A stretch of 45,365 bases of DNA from an uncultured Erysipelotrichaceae bacterium (GCA_902783345.1 CACZQI010000003.1:1-45365), one strand, 5' to 3'; positions 33,464-43,377 are shown, counted from the stretch's first letter. Notes: a model not told the origin generated them from the sequence alone. Numbers and translations: made by a program.

Positions 33464-34258
33464 ATGTTTAAAGGAAATTATAATTTTTTTGATTATAAAT
33501 ATAATATAGTTGGGTATAATGGTCAAGATTATGGTAGTATAGCACAATATTTATATTTAATAATATCTATTATTTTAATGACTATGTTATTATTTTTATT
33601 AAGAAAATCATCTAAAGAGAAAATATTAAAAATTGTGAGATTTACTAGTATATTTTTAGTTTTATTTTATATTGGAAAAACAATATGGGAATCAATATAT
33701 GATATTAAAATCAATGGTTCATTTAATACTGGATTGCTACCACTTGATACATGTTCAATTATAATGCTAGCTGGTTTAATTGCTGGTTTTGGTAAAGGCA
33801 AAATTAAAAAAATGGCAGAGTGTTGGATTTCTACTGGTAGTATTGTAGGAGGCTTTGCTACAATGTTATTCTTACATGCTTTTAAATATTATCCGTTTTT
33901 CTCATTTGGTGCATTTTATTCAATGATATGGCATTTTTTAATGGTATTTTTAGGCCTACTTTTAATTATTACCAATTATGTTGATATGAAATATAACACT
34001 ATTATTTATGGTTTCTTATTTCATTTAATAATATCAATATTTATTATGCCAATAGATTTTATCTTTAATTTTGATTTTATGATGTATCTAAATCTTGGTG
34101 GTATTCCAATATTTGAAGATGTTGCTAGTAATTTGACATCAATGAATCTTCAATTTATAAATCCTATTATAATGTTAATACTTTATTTTATATCATTTAA
34201 TATAATATTTATGATTCCTTTATTTATTAAAAAAATAAAAGCACGATTATTCACATAA
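33464..34258 (+). CDS. YwaF/TMEM164-like membrane protein
   Basis: A 264-residue protein with about seven membrane helices. The segment LPLDTCSIIMLAGLIAGF matches the TMEM164/YwaF family pattern (LPL-x-x-C). Human TMEM164 acts as an acyltransferase on ether lipids; the role of bacterial YwaF is unknown. It has its own promoter and a strong terminator, so it is a single-gene unit between sortase and amidase. Confidence 0.65.
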   Translation: MFKGNYNFFDYKYNIVGYNGQDYGSIAQYLYLIISIILMTMLLFLLRKSSKEKILKIVRFTSIFLVLFYIGKTIWESIYDIKINGSFNTGLLPLDTCSIIMLAGLIAGFGKGKIKKMAECWISTGSIVGGFATMLFLHAFKYYPFFSFGAFYSMIWHFLMVFLGLLLIITNYVDMKYNTIIYGFLFHLIISIFIMPIDFIFNFDFMMYLNLGGIPIFEDVASNLTSMNLQFINPIIMLILYFISFNIIFMIPLFIKKIKARLFT

Positions 34259-34270
34259 TTGTGCTTTTTT
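34237..34270 (+). terminator. Long terminator after the YwaF-like gene
   Basis: Arms 34237-34250 and 34255-34268 pair over 14 bp (one G-U) with a TCAC loop and a T-run. Confidence 0.85.
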
Positions 34271-34294
34271 CATAAATTACTATAGGTGATTTAT

Positions 34295-35509
34295 ATGGCA
34301 TTAAAAGGTGTTGTAATTGATAGTGGACATGGTGGCACGGATAGTGGTGCTGTAGGTAATGGTATCATTGAAAAAAATCTAACTTTAGATATAAGTAATT
34401 ACATGTACGATAGATTTAGAGAACTAGGAATCCCTGTTAAAATGACAAGAACTAGTGATATTACATTAGATCCTAAAGTGCGCCCGCAAAGAGTATTAGA
34501 TCAATTTGGTAGTGGCAGGGATGTCGTAGTAATATCTAATCATATTAATGCTGGAGGAGGAGAAGGAGCGGAAGTAATATATGCTCTTCGTAATAATTCT
34601 AAACTAGCATCTACAATACTTAGTGAATTAGAAAAAGCTGGTCAAATTCCTCGTAAATATTATCAAAGGCGCCTTCCAAGTGATACAACTAAAGATTATT
34701 ATTATATTATTAGAAATACACCTAATAATGAAACAGTTATTGTAGAATATGGCTTTTTAGATAATCAAAAAGATGCTGCTAAATTAAAAGCAAATTATAA
34801 AAATTATGCTGAAGCAGTAGTAAGAGCAGTAGCCGAGTATGGTGGATATACATATGCTCCAATTGCAGGTAGTGGATATTATACGGTTAAAAAAGGAGAT
34901 ACATTATGGAGTATTGCCAAAAATTATGGTTTAACTGTCAATGAGTTAAAAGAATTAAATAATCTAACGACAAATACTTTAACTATTGGTAACACTTTAT
35001 TAGTTAAAAAAGATAATGAAGAAAGTATACCGGCTAAAGAAGAAGCTTCAGGTTATGATTATTATACCGTTCAAAAAGGAGATACTTTATATTCAATTGC
35101 TAATAAATTTAATCTAACAGTAGATGAAATTAAAAACTATAATAATTTAAAAACTAACACTTTATCGATTGGTCAAAGGTTAATTATTGGGGAAAAAGCT
35201 ACAGGTAACACTTATACTGTCCAAAGAGGAGACACATTATATAGTATTGCTAAGGCCTTTAATGTAACTATTGATGAACTAAGAAATGTTAATAACTTAG
35301 GTAATAATATCTTAACTATTGGTCAAACTTTAGTTATACCAAGTAACTCCAATATTCCAGTTAATACTAAAGAATATATAGTTAAAAAAGGAGATACTTT
35401 ATATAATATTGCAAATAGTTTTAATACAACTGTTACTAGAATAAAAGAATTAAATAATTTAACAAGTAATGTATTATCGATTGGTCAAAAATTAATTTTA
35501 CCTAATTAA
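34295..35509 (+). CDS. N-acetylmuramoyl-L-alanine amidase with four LysM domains
   Basis: A 404-residue enzyme. The N-terminal amidase_3 domain (about 1-180) has VVIDSGHGGTDSGAVG, SNHINAGGGEGAEV and VEYGFLDNQKD, with zinc-binding His and Glu. Four LysM repeats follow (about 190-232, 250-295, 302-345, 358-402), each starting YTVKKGDTL or similar, which bind glycan. It cuts the bond between stem peptide and MurNAc. No signal peptide is visible, as in CwlC-like lysis enzymes. ATG 34295 follows AGGTGAT; a GTG at 34286 is part of that site. Confidence 0.9.
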   Translation: MALKGVVIDSGHGGTDSGAVGNGIIEKNLTLDISNYMYDRFRELGIPVKMTRTSDITLDPKVRPQRVLDQFGSGRDVVVISNHINAGGGEGAEVIYALRNNSKLASTILSELEKAGQIPRKYYQRRLPSDTTKDYYYIIRNTPNNETVIVEYGFLDNQKDAAKLKANYKNYAEAVVRAVAEYGGYTYAPIAGSGYYTVKKGDTLWSIAKNYGLTVNELKELNNLTTNTLTIGNTLLVKKDNEESIPAKEEASGYDYYTVQKGDTLYSIANKFNLTVDEIKNYNNLKTNTLSIGQRLIIGEKATGNTYTVQRGDTLYSIAKAFNVTIDELRNVNNLGNNILTIGQTLVIPSNSNIPVNTKEYIVKKGDTLYNIANSFNTTVTRIKELNNLTSNVLSIGQKLILPN

Positions 35510-35510
35510 A

Positions 35511-35534
35511 AAAAGTAGCTGTTTGCTACTTTTT
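35511..35534. terminator. Bidirectional terminator between amidase and LCP genes
   Basis: AAAAGTAGC (35511-35519) pairs with GCTACTTTT (35525-35533), with a TTTT tail on the plus side and A-run on the other. Confidence 0.8.
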
Positions 35535-37488
35535 ATTCGACCATTTCTTCGATAGGACTATCAATCACATTATTAGAAGATGTTTCTTCTTCTTTTTTAT
35601 TATCTTCAGTATTATTTTGCTCCTCTGGTTTTATATCTTCAACATGAATATTTTTACATACATCAATTGATAGACTAGTAATCGTACTAACTAAAGTACC
35701 ATTATGAACACTTTGATTTAATACTGTATCATTAACACAAGAATTACTTTCAGTATATTTTACATTTAAACTAATATTTCTTTCATTTACCCATGATTCA
35801 ACATATTGAACGTTTCTATCTTTAAAATTAGGTAGTGTTTCATTTCTTTTAACACTATAATAATTTTTACCAATAACAACCTGGTTATATGGTTCATTTA
35901 CTGAGAAATTAAATTCTTTTATTAATTCAGGTTTAATTATTTCTAAGTTTTCTTTCATAGCATTAACAATTTCTTTTAAAGATTCTTCATAATATTGATA
36001 AGTATAAGTACTAGAGCCATTAATATATAATGTTAAATCATAACCAGTAAGATATGTTTTTTGAATATTAATAAATTCATCTTCAGAAGTATTGTTAATT
36101 AAAGCATTTTTAGCCACATTATAGAAATTTAATATTTGTTTAGTAGACATGTTAGTATCAATATTATTAGCAACGGCATTAAGAACTTTATATAATGTAT
36201 TAATATCTCTAATATTTTTAGCCTTATTAGCAATAGCAGTTACTACCGCTTGTTGATGCTCAATACGTTTAAAATCTGATAAAGCCCATTGATGTCTATT
36301 ACGTGAATATGCTAAAGCTTGTTCTCCATTTAAAGTAATACTATCACCAACTGGAATATAAACAGTATCTTCTCCCCAGTCACGGCTTGAATTTTGTTCG
36401 CAAACCATTTTCTGACAATCATGACCCCAGTTTTTATTAAAGTCTGGTTTTTCAACATCAACTGTAATTCCATCTAAAGCTTCTACTAATGATACAACAC
36501 CTTTAAAGTTTATTTTTACATAATAATCTATTGGAATATCAACTAAATTTTGAACAGTATCAATAACGCATTTAGTTCCATATGCTGCAGCAGAGTTTAT
36601 TTTATAACTTTTATTATTATTACAAGCAATTGGTACATAAGTATCTCTTGGAATACTAAAGACAGTTGCTGATAATGTTTTAGGATTAAAAGTAATAAGC
36701 ATAATTGAATCACCATTAAAAGCAGCATTATTAGCAAGTCCATCATATTTAGAATCTACACCTAAAAGTAAGACAGTAAATGGTTCGGTAATATCCTTAT
36801 TAGTTGATTCTACTGTATCTTGATTATCCATTTTTTTACTATAAGTTGCGATAACTTCAACTTCATCAGAAATATGCTCAAATTTTTCATTTTCATTAAA
36901 TTTTATAGCATAGTTAGCAGTAATAAAAACCGCATCTTCTTTACTTTCATATAAAGCATTTAATAGTTCGATATCACTATCATAATAAGTTATTTTATAT
37001 TTTAGGCCATTATTAGCAATGTATTCTTGCGGTAGAATATGACCTTCAATATCTTTTTCATTAGATAAAAGACCTACATTTTTTATTTCATTTTCATTTG
37101 TTTTTAGTTTAATTAAATTAGTAGTATAGATTATTTTTTCTTTTGAAATATCATCTAAGACATTATAAGTTTTATTAATATAATAATAGCCAAAACAGTT
37201 AATTCCTGTAAAAACAAAATTGAGTATTATTAAAAAAATTAAAATTTTATTTTTCTTTGATATTAATAATGCAAGTCCAGATATAAAAGAAATAATAAAA
37301 TATAAAAACATAGTAAAAATAATAGCTATTCTTATAAAGGTTTCAATACCTTCTAATAAAGATAGGCTATATGTAAGTAAACATATACTAAGTAAATATA
37401 TAATACTTATAAATAAAAACATATATCTATATAAAGGTTTAGTTTTCTTTAAATTTTTAAAAAGGTTTGTAATTTTTTTTGTCTTCAC
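35533..37488 (-). CDS. LCP-family glycopolymer transferase with sensor-like and PASTA-like domains
   Basis: A 651-residue protein. It has three N-terminal helices (about 20-42, 50-76, 82-102), then a 107-235 region resembling a periplasmic-binding fold (ILPQEYIANNGLKYKITYYD). The LytR-CpsA-Psr domain at about 236-430 has LLLGVDSKYDG, the arginine-rich SIPRDTYVPI and AYSRNRHQWALSDFKRIEHQ. Near 550-630 lies a PASTA-like unit (TLPNFKDRNVQYVESWVNER), then a Glu-rich end. LCP enzymes attach wall teichoic acid or capsule to peptidoglycan. The start codon is GTG with AAGGGTGAT upstream. Confidence 0.82.
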   Translation of the reverse strand: MKTKKITNLFKNLKKTKPLYRYMFLFISIIYLLSICLLTYSLSLLEGIETFIRIAIIFTMFLYFIISFISGLALLISKKNKILIFLIILNFVFTGINCFGYYYINKTYNVLDDISKEKIIYTTNLIKLKTNENEIKNVGLLSNEKDIEGHILPQEYIANNGLKYKITYYDSDIELLNALYESKEDAVFITANYAIKFNENEKFEHISDEVEVIATYSKKMDNQDTVESTNKDITEPFTVLLLGVDSKYDGLANNAAFNGDSIMLITFNPKTLSATVFSIPRDTYVPIACNNNKSYKINSAAAYGTKCVIDTVQNLVDIPIDYYVKINFKGVVSLVEALDGITVDVEKPDFNKNWGHDCQKMVCEQNSSRDWGEDTVYIPVGDSITLNGEQALAYSRNRHQWALSDFKRIEHQQAVVTAIANKAKNIRDINTLYKVLNAVANNIDTNMSTKQILNFYNVAKNALINNTSEDEFINIQKTYLTGYDLTLYINGSSTYTYQYYEESLKEIVNAMKENLEIIKPELIKEFNFSVNEPYNQVVIGKNYYSVKRNETLPNFKDRNVQYVESWVNERNISLNVKYTESNSCVNDTVLNQSVHNGTLVSTITSLSIDVCKNIHVEDIKPEEQNNTEDNKKEEETSSNNVIDSPIEEMVE

Positions 37489-37539
37489 ACTATCACCCTT
37501 ATTTTAAATTATACAACATATTTAGAAATTAATAAACAA

Positions 37540-37569
37540 AAATAGGTATTATTTTCATAACACCTATTT
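37540..37569 (-). terminator. Terminator of the YfhO-LtaS gene
   Basis: AAATAGGT (37569-37562 on the minus strand) pairs with ACCTATTT (37547-37540), followed by T's on the minus strand. The stem contains the stop codon. Confidence 0.75.
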
Positions 37570-40500
37570 AGCAAAATAATCTGATTTAATTACTGCATCA
37601 TTAAGAAGCATTTTTCTTTTAACAATTAAGTTATATTTTTCTATCTTAGCGCTTGCTATTTTTTTGCCTGATTGATATTCTCCATTACTAACATAAGTAT
37701 AACCATTATACCAAGAACCATCTGAGAAGAAAACTAATGGATCAAATTTAGTATCTAAAATATCTCGGCCTATATAATTATTAGGGTAATATTCAATACC
37801 ATATAAATTTAAAATAGTTGGTAAAATATCCAGTTGTGAATTAACTGCTTTAACATTAAATTTAGTATTTCCATTATCATATATCATAAATGGAGTATGA
37901 TTAATTAGATTATTACTTGTTTCTTTATACTTATCTAGTAAAGATTTATTTTCTAAAGTATAAATATAATGATCAGCAAATAGCACTATTACAGTATTAT
38001 CTAAAAGATTCTTATCCTTTAAATTTTGAATCAGTAATTTAATAAAATCATCAGTTTCTTTGGCTTGAATATGTAAGCATTCTTCTTCAGTTAATCCTTG
38101 TTTATCAGTAAGAAGTGGACATGTACCTTTAGTTGTTTTATAAGGCATATGAGCTGAATAAGTAATGATGTAACTTACAAATGGCATTTCAGTATTAAAT
38201 ATTTTATCATTAAAAGTTTTATTTTTAATAAGTTCAGTATCTAACCAATATTCATAATTATGATATATATTTAAGTCTCTAAGACCATTATATGAATCAT
38301 AACCAAAGGCTTTATAGTTAACAGCTCTAGAGTAATACTCTGATGTATTCATATGAAAAGCATTAACTGTATATCCTTCCTTTTTAAATAGGTTAGGAAG
38401 AGAATAAGTATAAGTATTTTTACTAAAGACATATGCACTTTGATTATAGTTATAGGCTGATGAATAACCAGTATTAACCATAAATTCAGAGTTAAAAGTA
38501 GAACCACCACCAGAAGTAAATGAATAATGATTATTAAAGTTAATTGAACTTTTTGATAATTTATATAACTCTGGCATAATATTTTTATTTACTAAAAAGT
38601 CATCAATACTTTCAAGTTGAACAATAATTAAATTTTTACCTTTAAATAAACCAGTATATTTATTTGGATTATTTAATTCATTTGTTTTAAAGTTATCTTC
38701 TAGCGCTTCTTTTTCTTCATCAGTTAATTTAGTATTATCTTTTAAATAATTAACCGTAAAGTTTCTGATATTATATTCAAACATACCAGAGACCATCATA
38801 CTTTTATTATTATCATTAAATGATTCATAAATTACTCTAGCATTACGCCAATCATCCCATTCAACATCTTTACTCTTTTTACCTAAGAAAACTGGTAAAG
38901 TTAATTCAACTACTATAAAAATAGCAACTATGATTAAAATGTGAATAACTCGTATTTTTTCCACATGTTTTATTTTTTTAAAGCCTTTGATACATAAAAC
39001 GATACTTACTATTAAAGTAATAATAACCCATATTTTAATGTTAGGAATGACACTATCAAAATAGTCAGCACCTTCTCCAGCAACTGCTAGAACACTATAA
39101 TCAAAGAAAGTATTAAAGTAAGAGAAATATACTGCATGAACTAGGAACATAATTAATTCAAAAACGTAGAATATTAAAAATAATATTTTACCTATTTTGC
39201 TTTTTAAATTTTTAGTTAAACATAAAATTAATAAAATCCAGTTAATAGTAAAAAGGTTAGGTACTAAATAATACCAATGATAATAACTAATTATATGATT
39301 ATAAAAGATGCGAAGTGTTAAATCTAGTATTATTAAAGATATAAATAAGTAAATATATCCTTTATTATTACGTAAAAATGTCATAAGTTTACTAAAGTCT
39401 TTATCTAAATATGTTTTAATTTTTTCTAAATATTTATCAATTATCTTTTTCTTTTTTTCATAAATAATAATAAAACTAAAGGCAAGTATTCCGATAATTG
39501 TGCTTATTATGCCTTCTCTAAAGTATGGGGCATTATATCTTATTTCTATATTATGTTCACCCTTTGCTATTTCAAAACCTAAGAAAGCATCATCTACTAT
39601 TTTATTATCTACAAGTTCTCCATCAATATATACTTTAAAAGCATATTTTTCATAAGGAATAGTAGTTTTAACATAACTATCATTACTAGCATTAATTGAT
39701 CCTTTAATTTTATTACTAATAGGTTTTGTTTGGTCAATTATTAAAGGATCTATTCTTTTATTAATACTGTTTATTTTATTGTAAGCTAGAGTATAAACTT
39801 CAATATCACTAATATCAAATTCACCTTCAGTTAAACTAATATTTAATGTATCAATGATATCATTAGATGAAATAACATATTCAAATGTATTATTATGATT
39901 ATAATACTTCCAATTAGAACAAGATAAAGCATTAGTAATACCATTAATTGTAATACTAGAACTACATGCAAATCCTTCTTTTTCCTTATTCATTTTAAAT
40001 TTAATTATTAATATTTCATTATTAATTTTATTATCTAATTTTATCTTTAAACTAGCCTTTTTATTAGCATTAATTAAGTAATGACCATTTTCTTCTTTAT
40101 AAGTAATATTTTGCATATCACTAATACTATAATTAGAATAATAGTTATTAATATTTGATTCATATACATTATCAATACTTGTATCAACTATTATGTAGTT
40201 TAAAAGAGCATCAATAGTATATGGATAAGATAAAGTATCAAATTCTCTTTTACTCATTAATTTGCTTGAAGCATACGCTATTGGTAAAACATTTTCATTA
40301 GTATACAAAAAGATATTTCCATTACTTTTTTCTTTAACATAACCAATTCCAGGATTACCATTAGTAATTATATATTTGGTTCCACTATAAATATTAAATA
40401 AAACATTATAAGTTTGCGCTACCGTAGTGTTATCTCTATTAATTATTTCATTTTGAAAAGTATTACGATAAAAATTAAAGTAATTAGGATTAGATGATGA

Positions 40501-41943
40501 TGCATACATTGAAGTTAAATAATTATTTATATTATAAACTTTATTAGGAGTATCAATAACATTATCTAAAAAAGCAGTTCGATATAAATTTGTATTATCT
40601 TTAATATTTGCTAAATTATAATATGCTTTATCATTTACTTTATTAAAATCAGATAATATATAATAAGTTTCATTACATGCACTAAAAATAAAGGCTACTA
40701 AAGAAACTAAAATAACGGGAATATATAATAAATAATCATTTTTCTTTTTATTACTTAAAACAATTGTTAGTAATATAAAGAAGATATCAGCAACTAATAA
40801 TAACATCATTTTGTTTTTAAAAGCGATAATAAAGAATATACCAAGAATTATACTAATGATAATAAGTTTATTATATTTTATTTCTTGTTTTAAATTTTGA
40901 TTAATAAATTCAGCGACTAATAAAATTGCTACTGGAAGTAGTGGGATAAAACATTTACCATCAATATACATAAAAGCATTTAATATGTAACTACATATTG
41001 GAAACATTATAATTAATGATAGAATAGTGCTTAAAAAGATTAAATTTTTCTTTTTGCTTAAAAATCCATTAATTATACCTACAATATAAATAAATGTTAT
41101 TCCCCATGAGTAATAATTACTATAAAAAGTATATTCGGTATTTTTAATAGGGTTAATTAATTCTAAAAATGAAATATTACTAGTTAATGTACTCATTCGG
41201 CCATTTACTAAAGCATATAATGTTGGTATTAATAAAATGCCGGCTAAAAGGATACTAATACCAATATATGTTCCAATGTGAGCGAGAGGTTTTAGATCAA
41301 ATTTTTCCTTTTCTAATAATTTATAAATAGTATAAATGATTAAAACAATAATTCCATGAACGCTAAAATAATAACTAGTAAATATTAAAAGAGTAGTAAA
41401 GATAATTAAAGGAATTCTTTTACCTTTAGCAAAATATAAATCTATACTTTTTAAAGCACCAATCATAAATGGCATATAAATAACAAACATAATATGACGA
41501 TGGAAATGATAACTAAAAGTTGTATTAAGCATTAATATTAAAGCAGAAATAAACGCTATTTTTTGATCGTATTTTTCTTTAATCCAGTTATAAAACATTA
41601 TTGTACTTATAATATATGATAAAATTGCGGCTATTTGAATATAGTATTCCATTTTAATAAATGGCAAGAAATAAGATATTAAAACAATAGGACTTAAAAA
41701 ACCATAATAGGAAAAATTATAAATGTTTTGCCCCATACCTAAATTAAAAGCAAATGTTGGAAGTATTTTCCCGGTATGATAAAACATTTTTCGAAAATAA
41801 TCTGGTAAAACGCTATGTTGATTAGCCCAATCTATTTTAGAACCAAAAACGTATCCATTTAAATAAAGGATTAAAACATAACTTATAATAAATACTAAAA
41901 ATATGCTAATATATAAATAATCATTTTTATTAAATTTTTTCAT
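37564..41943 (-). CDS. YfhO-LtaS fusion: lipoteichoic acid glycosyltransferase and synthase
   Basis: A 1459-residue membrane protein that joins two enzymes. Residues 1 to about 830 form a YfhO-type GT-C protein: many helices, Asp38 in the first extracytoplasmic loop (KIDWANQHS), a late beta-rich outside region and a closing helix (about 810-827). Residues about 855-1459 form an LtaS-type polyglycerol-phosphate synthase: five helices (about 855-1010), then a sulfatase-fold domain with Glu1111, nucleophile Thr1149 in GGGSTFNSEF, His1265 (SAHMPY) and Asp1324-His1325. The frame is continuous. LtaS polymerises glycerol phosphate; YfhO glycosylates lipoteichoic acid in other Firmicutes. Confidence 0.85.
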   Translation of the reverse strand: MKKFNKNDYLYISIFLVFIISYVLILYLNGYVFGSKIDWANQHSVLPDYFRKMFYHTGKILPTFAFNLGMGQNIYNFSYYGFLSPIVLISYFLPFIKMEYYIQIAAILSYIISTIMFYNWIKEKYDQKIAFISALILMLNTTFSYHFHRHIMFVIYMPFMIGALKSIDLYFAKGKRIPLIIFTTLLIFTSYYFSVHGIIVLIIYTIYKLLEKEKFDLKPLAHIGTYIGISILLAGILLIPTLYALVNGRMSTLTSNISFLELINPIKNTEYTFYSNYYSWGITFIYIVGIINGFLSKKKNLIFLSTILSLIIMFPICSYILNAFMYIDGKCFIPLLPVAILLVAEFINQNLKQEIKYNKLIIISIILGIFFIIAFKNKMMLLLVADIFFILLTIVLSNKKKNDYLLYIPVILVSLVAFIFSACNETYYILSDFNKVNDKAYYNLANIKDNTNLYRTAFLDNVIDTPNKVYNINNYLTSMYASSSNPNYFNFYRNTFQNEIINRDNTTVAQTYNVLFNIYSGTKYIITNGNPGIGYVKEKSNGNIFLYTNENVLPIAYASSKLMSKREFDTLSYPYTIDALLNYIIVDTSIDNVYESNINNYYSNYSISDMQNITYKEENGHYLINANKKASLKIKLDNKINNEILIIKFKMNKEKEGFACSSSITINGITNALSCSNWKYYNHNNTFEYVISSNDIIDTLNISLTEGEFDISDIEVYTLAYNKINSINKRIDPLIIDQTKPISNKIKGSINASNDSYVKTTIPYEKYAFKVYIDGELVDNKIVDDAFLGFEIAKGEHNIEIRYNAPYFREGIISTIIGILAFSFIIIYEKKKKIIDKYLEKIKTYLDKDFSKLMTFLRNNKGYIYLFISLIILDLTLRIFYNHIISYYHWYYLVPNLFTINWILLILCLTKNLKSKIGKILFLIFYVFELIMFLVHAVYFSYFNTFFDYSVLAVAGEGADYFDSVIPNIKIWVIITLIVSIVLCIKGFKKIKHVEKIRVIHILIIVAIFIVVELTLPVFLGKKSKDVEWDDWRNARVIYESFNDNNKSMMVSGMFEYNIRNFTVNYLKDNTKLTDEEKEALEDNFKTNELNNPNKYTGLFKGKNLIIVQLESIDDFLVNKNIMPELYKLSKSSINFNNHYSFTSGGGSTFNSEFMVNTGYSSAYNYNQSAYVFSKNTYTYSLPNLFKKEGYTVNAFHMNTSEYYSRAVNYKAFGYDSYNGLRDLNIYHNYEYWLDTELIKNKTFNDKIFNTEMPFVSYIITYSAHMPYKTTKGTCPLLTDKQGLTEEECLHIQAKETDDFIKLLIQNLKDKNLLDNTVIVLFADHYIYTLENKSLLDKYKETSNNLINHTPFMIYDNGNTKFNVKAVNSQLDILPTILNLYGIEYYPNNYIGRDILDTKFDPLVFFSDGSWYNGYTYVSNGEYQSGKKIASAKIEKYNLIVKRKMLLNDAVIKSDYFAK

Positions 41944-41968
41944 AAATAATACCTCATATTATGGTTAA

Positions 41969-41977
41969 ATTATATCA
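41969..41977 (-). promoter_or_regulatory. Extended -10 promoter of the YfhO-LtaS gene
   Basis: TGATATAAT on the minus strand (41977-41969), followed by a GAGGT ribosome binding site. Confidence 0.65.
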
Positions 41978-42044
41978 TTTTTAAGGCTGATACACAATCA
42001 TTATCATCTTTTTCGCATAGAATAAAACGAAAGGAGAGTTTTAT

Positions 42045-42887
42045 ATTAAAACAAATATTGAATTTATAAATTATTTAAACGAAGTTTTAAAGAAAAACAC
42101 TGTTTATATGTGGGGTGGTTATGGTAAACTTGTTACCAGTATTTTAATAAGTCAAAAGAAAAGACAATATCCATCTCATTATCCAGCTGATAAGGTTAAA
42201 TATTTAAAAAGTTTAGTTGGTAAAAATTATTATTCATATGATTGCTCTGGTTTAATTAAGTCTTATTGGATGAGTGATTTTGGAACAAAGCCAGTTAAAT
42301 ATATGAAAAAATATGATAAAGATGCCTATGGTATCACACTTGGTAATGCTTCTAAAAAAGGTAAAATTAAAACATTACCTGAAATTCCAGGAGTACTTTT
42401 ATATATGAAAGGACACTGTGGAGTTTATATTGGAAATGGTAAGGTTATTGAATGCACATCTAATGAAAAAATTAGTAAGAAAAAGTTTGGCTGTGTATGC
42501 ATTTCTAAATTAAAAGCTCGTAAATGGACTGATTGGGCTATGAGTAAATGGCTTAATTATGTAACTGATGCAAATGAAGAAAAACCAGTAAGTGATAATT
42601 ATTATATAGTTAAAAAAGGCGATACTTTATCAGAAATTGCGCTAAAGTATCATACAACTGTCGATGAATTAGTAAAACTTAATAATATTAAAAATCCCAA
42701 CCTTATTAAAGTTGGGCAAAAAATCTTACTTCCTACATCTATAGTTAAATATACAGTGCAAAAAGGTGACACACTTTCTAAAATCGCGCTAAAATATCAT
42801 ACTACTTGGCAAGATATTTATAATAAAAATAAAGATATTATTAAAAATCCTAATAAAATAAAACCAGGTCAAATATTAACTATCTAA
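42045..42887 (+). CDS. NlpC/P60 endopeptidase with two LysM domains, unusual start
   Basis: The reading frame is open and similar in style to NlpC/P60 enzymes from codon ATT at 42045 ([20 protein letters not shown], then YMWGGYGK). AAGGAGAG at 42031-42038 is correctly spaced for that ATT, whereas the first ATG (42108) has no RBS and lies inside the family's WGG motif. So either ATT is the start or one G of an ATG has been lost. With ATT the protein has 280 residues, Cys67 (YDCSG), His124 (HCGVYIG) and two LysM units (about 187-230 and 235-278). It should cut peptidoglycan stem peptides. Confidence 0.75.
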   Translation: MKTNIEFINYLNEVLKKNTVYMWGGYGKLVTSILISQKKRQYPSHYPADKVKYLKSLVGKNYYSYDCSGLIKSYWMSDFGTKPVKYMKKYDKDAYGITLGNASKKGKIKTLPEIPGVLLYMKGHCGVYIGNGKVIECTSNEKISKKKFGCVCISKLKARKWTDWAMSKWLNYVTDANEEKPVSDNYYIVKKGDTLSEIALKYHTTVDELVKLNNIKNPNLIKVGQKILLPTSIVKYTVQKGDTLSKIALKYHTTWQDIYNKNKDIIKNPNKIKPGQILTI

Positions 42888-42901
42888 AATAATAAAAAAT
42901 A

Positions 42902-42910
42902 TGTTATACT
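42902..42910 (+). promoter_or_regulatory. Extended -10 promoter of the gene at 42934
   Basis: TGT followed by TATACT (42905-42910), 24 bp before the start codon. Confidence 0.55.
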
Positions 42911-42933
42911 ATTTATAGTAAAAGAGGTTTAAC

Positions 42934-43326
42934 ATGAAAAAATGGTTAAAAATATTAATTGGATTATTAATAGTTGGAGCGATAGTAGGCTTTATTATCT
43001 ATGTTTTTAGTGAAGTTACACCATATGATGATACTAAAAAATTATATGTATCATGTAATAGTAATCATAAATCATATAATGTTTTATCTTCTGATAAGAT
43101 AAAATTTGCGGAAAAAGATGATAAATGTAAACTATCATTTGAAGTGCGAAATGTTGACCGTAATTTTGTTAAACTAAGAACAGATAATTATCTTTATACA
43201 AGTAAAACAACTGGGGTAATCGATATAGATAATAGTCCTGTTAATGATATTTATGTTGAACCAGACCGAGATTTAATTCTCTATTCTTTAGATAAAAATA
43301 CAAAATTCATATTTGAGTATAAATAA
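42934..43326 (+). CDS. Small membrane-anchored extracytoplasmic protein, unknown
   Basis: A 130-residue protein with one N-terminal helix (about 5-26, KILIGLLIVGAIVGFIIYVF) and a beta-rich outer domain with two cysteines (VSCNSNH and DKCKLSF) that could form a disulfide. I recognise no family. It has its own promoter and terminator, and RBS AAGAGGTTT. It lies between two cell-surface genes, so a wall-related role is plausible but unproven. Confidence 0.65.
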   Translation: MKKWLKILIGLLIVGAIVGFIIYVFSEVTPYDDTKKLYVSCNSNHKSYNVLSSDKIKFAEKDDKCKLSFEVRNVDRNFVKLRTDNYLYTSKTTGVIDIDNSPVNDIYVEPDRDLILYSLDKNTKFIFEYK

Positions 43327-43350
43327 GGGTTATAATCCTTATTTTTTTTT
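43322..43350 (+). terminator. Terminator merged with the next promoter
   Basis: AATAAGG (43322-43328) pairs with CCTTATT (43337-43343), followed by a T-run to 43350. Confidence 0.8.
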
Positions 43351-43358
43351 GATATAAT
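43350..43358 (+). promoter_or_regulatory. Extended -10 promoter of the cadherin-like gene
   Basis: TGATATAAT (43350-43358) begins at the last base of the previous terminator T-run. Confidence 0.65.
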
Positions 43359-43377
43359 TTATTAGTAGGTGAATTCT

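Noticed and set aside
37220..37507. Plus-strand reading frame of 95 codons opposite the LCP gene
   Set aside because: It lies wholly against the membrane-helix part of a well-supported gene, has no ribosome binding site and encodes an Ile/Lys-rich sequence typical of antisense frames.
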